From: Microglena sp. YARC
Lineage: Eukaryota; Chlorophyta; Chlorophyceae; Chlamydomonadales; Chlamydomonadaceae
Direction of reading: 5' to 3'
Assembly (NCBI GenBank): GCA_022414725.1
Contig: CM039463.1
Location: forward strand, 32,071,579 to 32,135,578
DNA length: 64,000 nt
Position numbers and translations under genes: made by a program. This document shows, one piece after another, positions 63,000 to 64,000 of the stretch. Position 1 is the stretch's first letter. The number at the start of each line of letters is the position of its first letter. Below the pieces are notes generated by a model that saw nothing but the letters and a program-made list of their open reading frames with translations, was not told the origin of the DNA and ran no database searches.

Positions 63000-64000
63000 C
63001 TAGCACCTTCAATACAAGCTTCTCTATTCCGAGCTGCACTAACGACTTTTTTCATGACATTTCCTGCTGTCCCAGTTTTAAAATGTTTTTTTCACACCAG
63101 TTCCTCAGTGACACCAGCCTCCGACTCTCTAGCTTCTAAATTACGCTCGCTGCTGACGGCTGTTCCCATGGCTTTTATGCTGTGACGTTTTCTCTGCGAA
63201 TCTTTCTGTTGAACCAGTTTTTCTGCAACACCAGCCAACTCTCTAGCTCCTCCATTACCTTCGCTGCTGACGACTCTTCCATGGCATTTCATGCTGCACC
63301 AGTTTCTCGAAAACATTCACTGGTGTCCCATTTGCTCCGAGACACCAGCCGACTTCCTTGCTTCTCCACTATATTCGCTGCCGACAATTGTTTCCATGGC
63401 ATTTCATGCTGTACCAGTTTCTCGAAAACATTCACTAGTGTCCCATTTTCTCTTTAACACCAGCAGACTCTCTAGCTCCTCCATTACGTTTACTGCTCAC
63501 AATTTTTCCGCGGTATTTCATGCTGTACCAATTTCTCAAAAACATTCGCTGCTGTAACTGTTTCACCGTGACACCAGCCAACTTCCTAGCTTCTCTACAG
63601 TTCTCCATGACAGTTACTGCTCACGTCTTTTTCCATGGCATGTCATGCTGTACCAGATTCTCAAAAACATTTGATGCTGTACCATTTTCTCTGGGACACC
63701 AGCCGACTCTCTACCTTCTCCATAACATTCGCTGCGGACAACTTTTTCCATGGCATTCCATGCTGTTCCAGTTTTCCCATGACTTTTGCTATTGCACCAG
63801 TTTCTTTGCGACACCAGCCGATTTCTAGCTTCTCCACTACGTTCGCTGCTGACAATTGTTTCCATGGAAATTCATGCTGCACCAGGTTTTCAACGGCCTT
63901 CGCTGTTGTAACTGTTTCTCCATTACACCAGCCGACTTCCTAGCTTCTCCATTACATTTACTGCATCAAGTTCTTCACAACTTGAGCACCAGGGGAGTAA
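63000..64000. repeat. About 110-bp array to window end
   Basis: About nine units with TTCCATGGCATTTCATGCTG, CAGTTTCTCGAAAACATTCA and GACACCAGCCGACT, diverged by 10-20 per cent. Probably within the next upstream CHLG intron or 5' flank. No splice-site copy could be assigned because the neighbouring exon is outside the window. Confidence 0.8.

Overview
This looks like nuclear DNA from a repeat-rich green alga (Chlorophyta). A chlorophyll synthase gene, an octotricopeptide-repeat (OPR) organelle factor of the kind expanded in green algae, a mitochondrially targeted photorespiratory aminotransferase, and candidate TGTAA polyadenylation signals support this. A prasinophyte such as Cymbomonas or Pyramimonas is only a guess. 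There are no bacterial-style operons. Genes are split into short exons by GT-AG introns made largely of tandem arrays and simple repeats. Most long open frames in the window are low-complexity artefacts.

Four genes can be reconstructed because exon phases agree across the introns. (1) 6.8-10.1 kb, minus: the 3' part of an OPR protein gene. (2) 25.1-48.9 kb, minus: a large coiled-coil protein gene with at least 12 exons (about 1,030 codons visible), whose 3' end is lost in or beyond an 87-bp satellite (13.9-23.5 kb) and a 1,000-N gap. (3) 49.3-55.9 kb, plus: a complete alanine(serine)-glyoxylate aminotransferase gene of the AGXT1 type, divergent from gene 2 across a 416-bp shared promoter. (4) 59.0-62.0 kb, minus: the last three exons of chlorophyll synthase, convergent with gene 3; its 5' exons are not seen and probably lie past the window end.

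Layout: 0-6.6 kb intergenic repeats; 6.8-10.1 OPR gene; 10.1-13.9 intergenic minisatellites and mobile elements; 13.9-23.5 satellite; gap; 25.1-48.9 coiled-coil gene; 48.9-49.3 promoter; 49.3-55.9 aminotransferase; 56-59 intergenic; 59-62 chlorophyll synthase; 62-64 arrays in its probable upstream intron.

The most striking feature is shared by all four genes. Many introns carry one to many copies of the adjoining exon edge together with its splice site, as tandem or dispersed duplications: donor copies, acceptor copies, a triplicated terminal exon, and even a stop-codon-spanning array. Some copies make the true splice site ambiguous. The window also holds small non-autonomous transposons with recognisable target-site duplications: hAT-like with 8-bp duplications, and two families flanked by TA. 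There are also foldback elements, possible tRNA-derived SINEs, and a Copia remnant. Sequence quality falls towards the gap, so indels there should not be read as biology.
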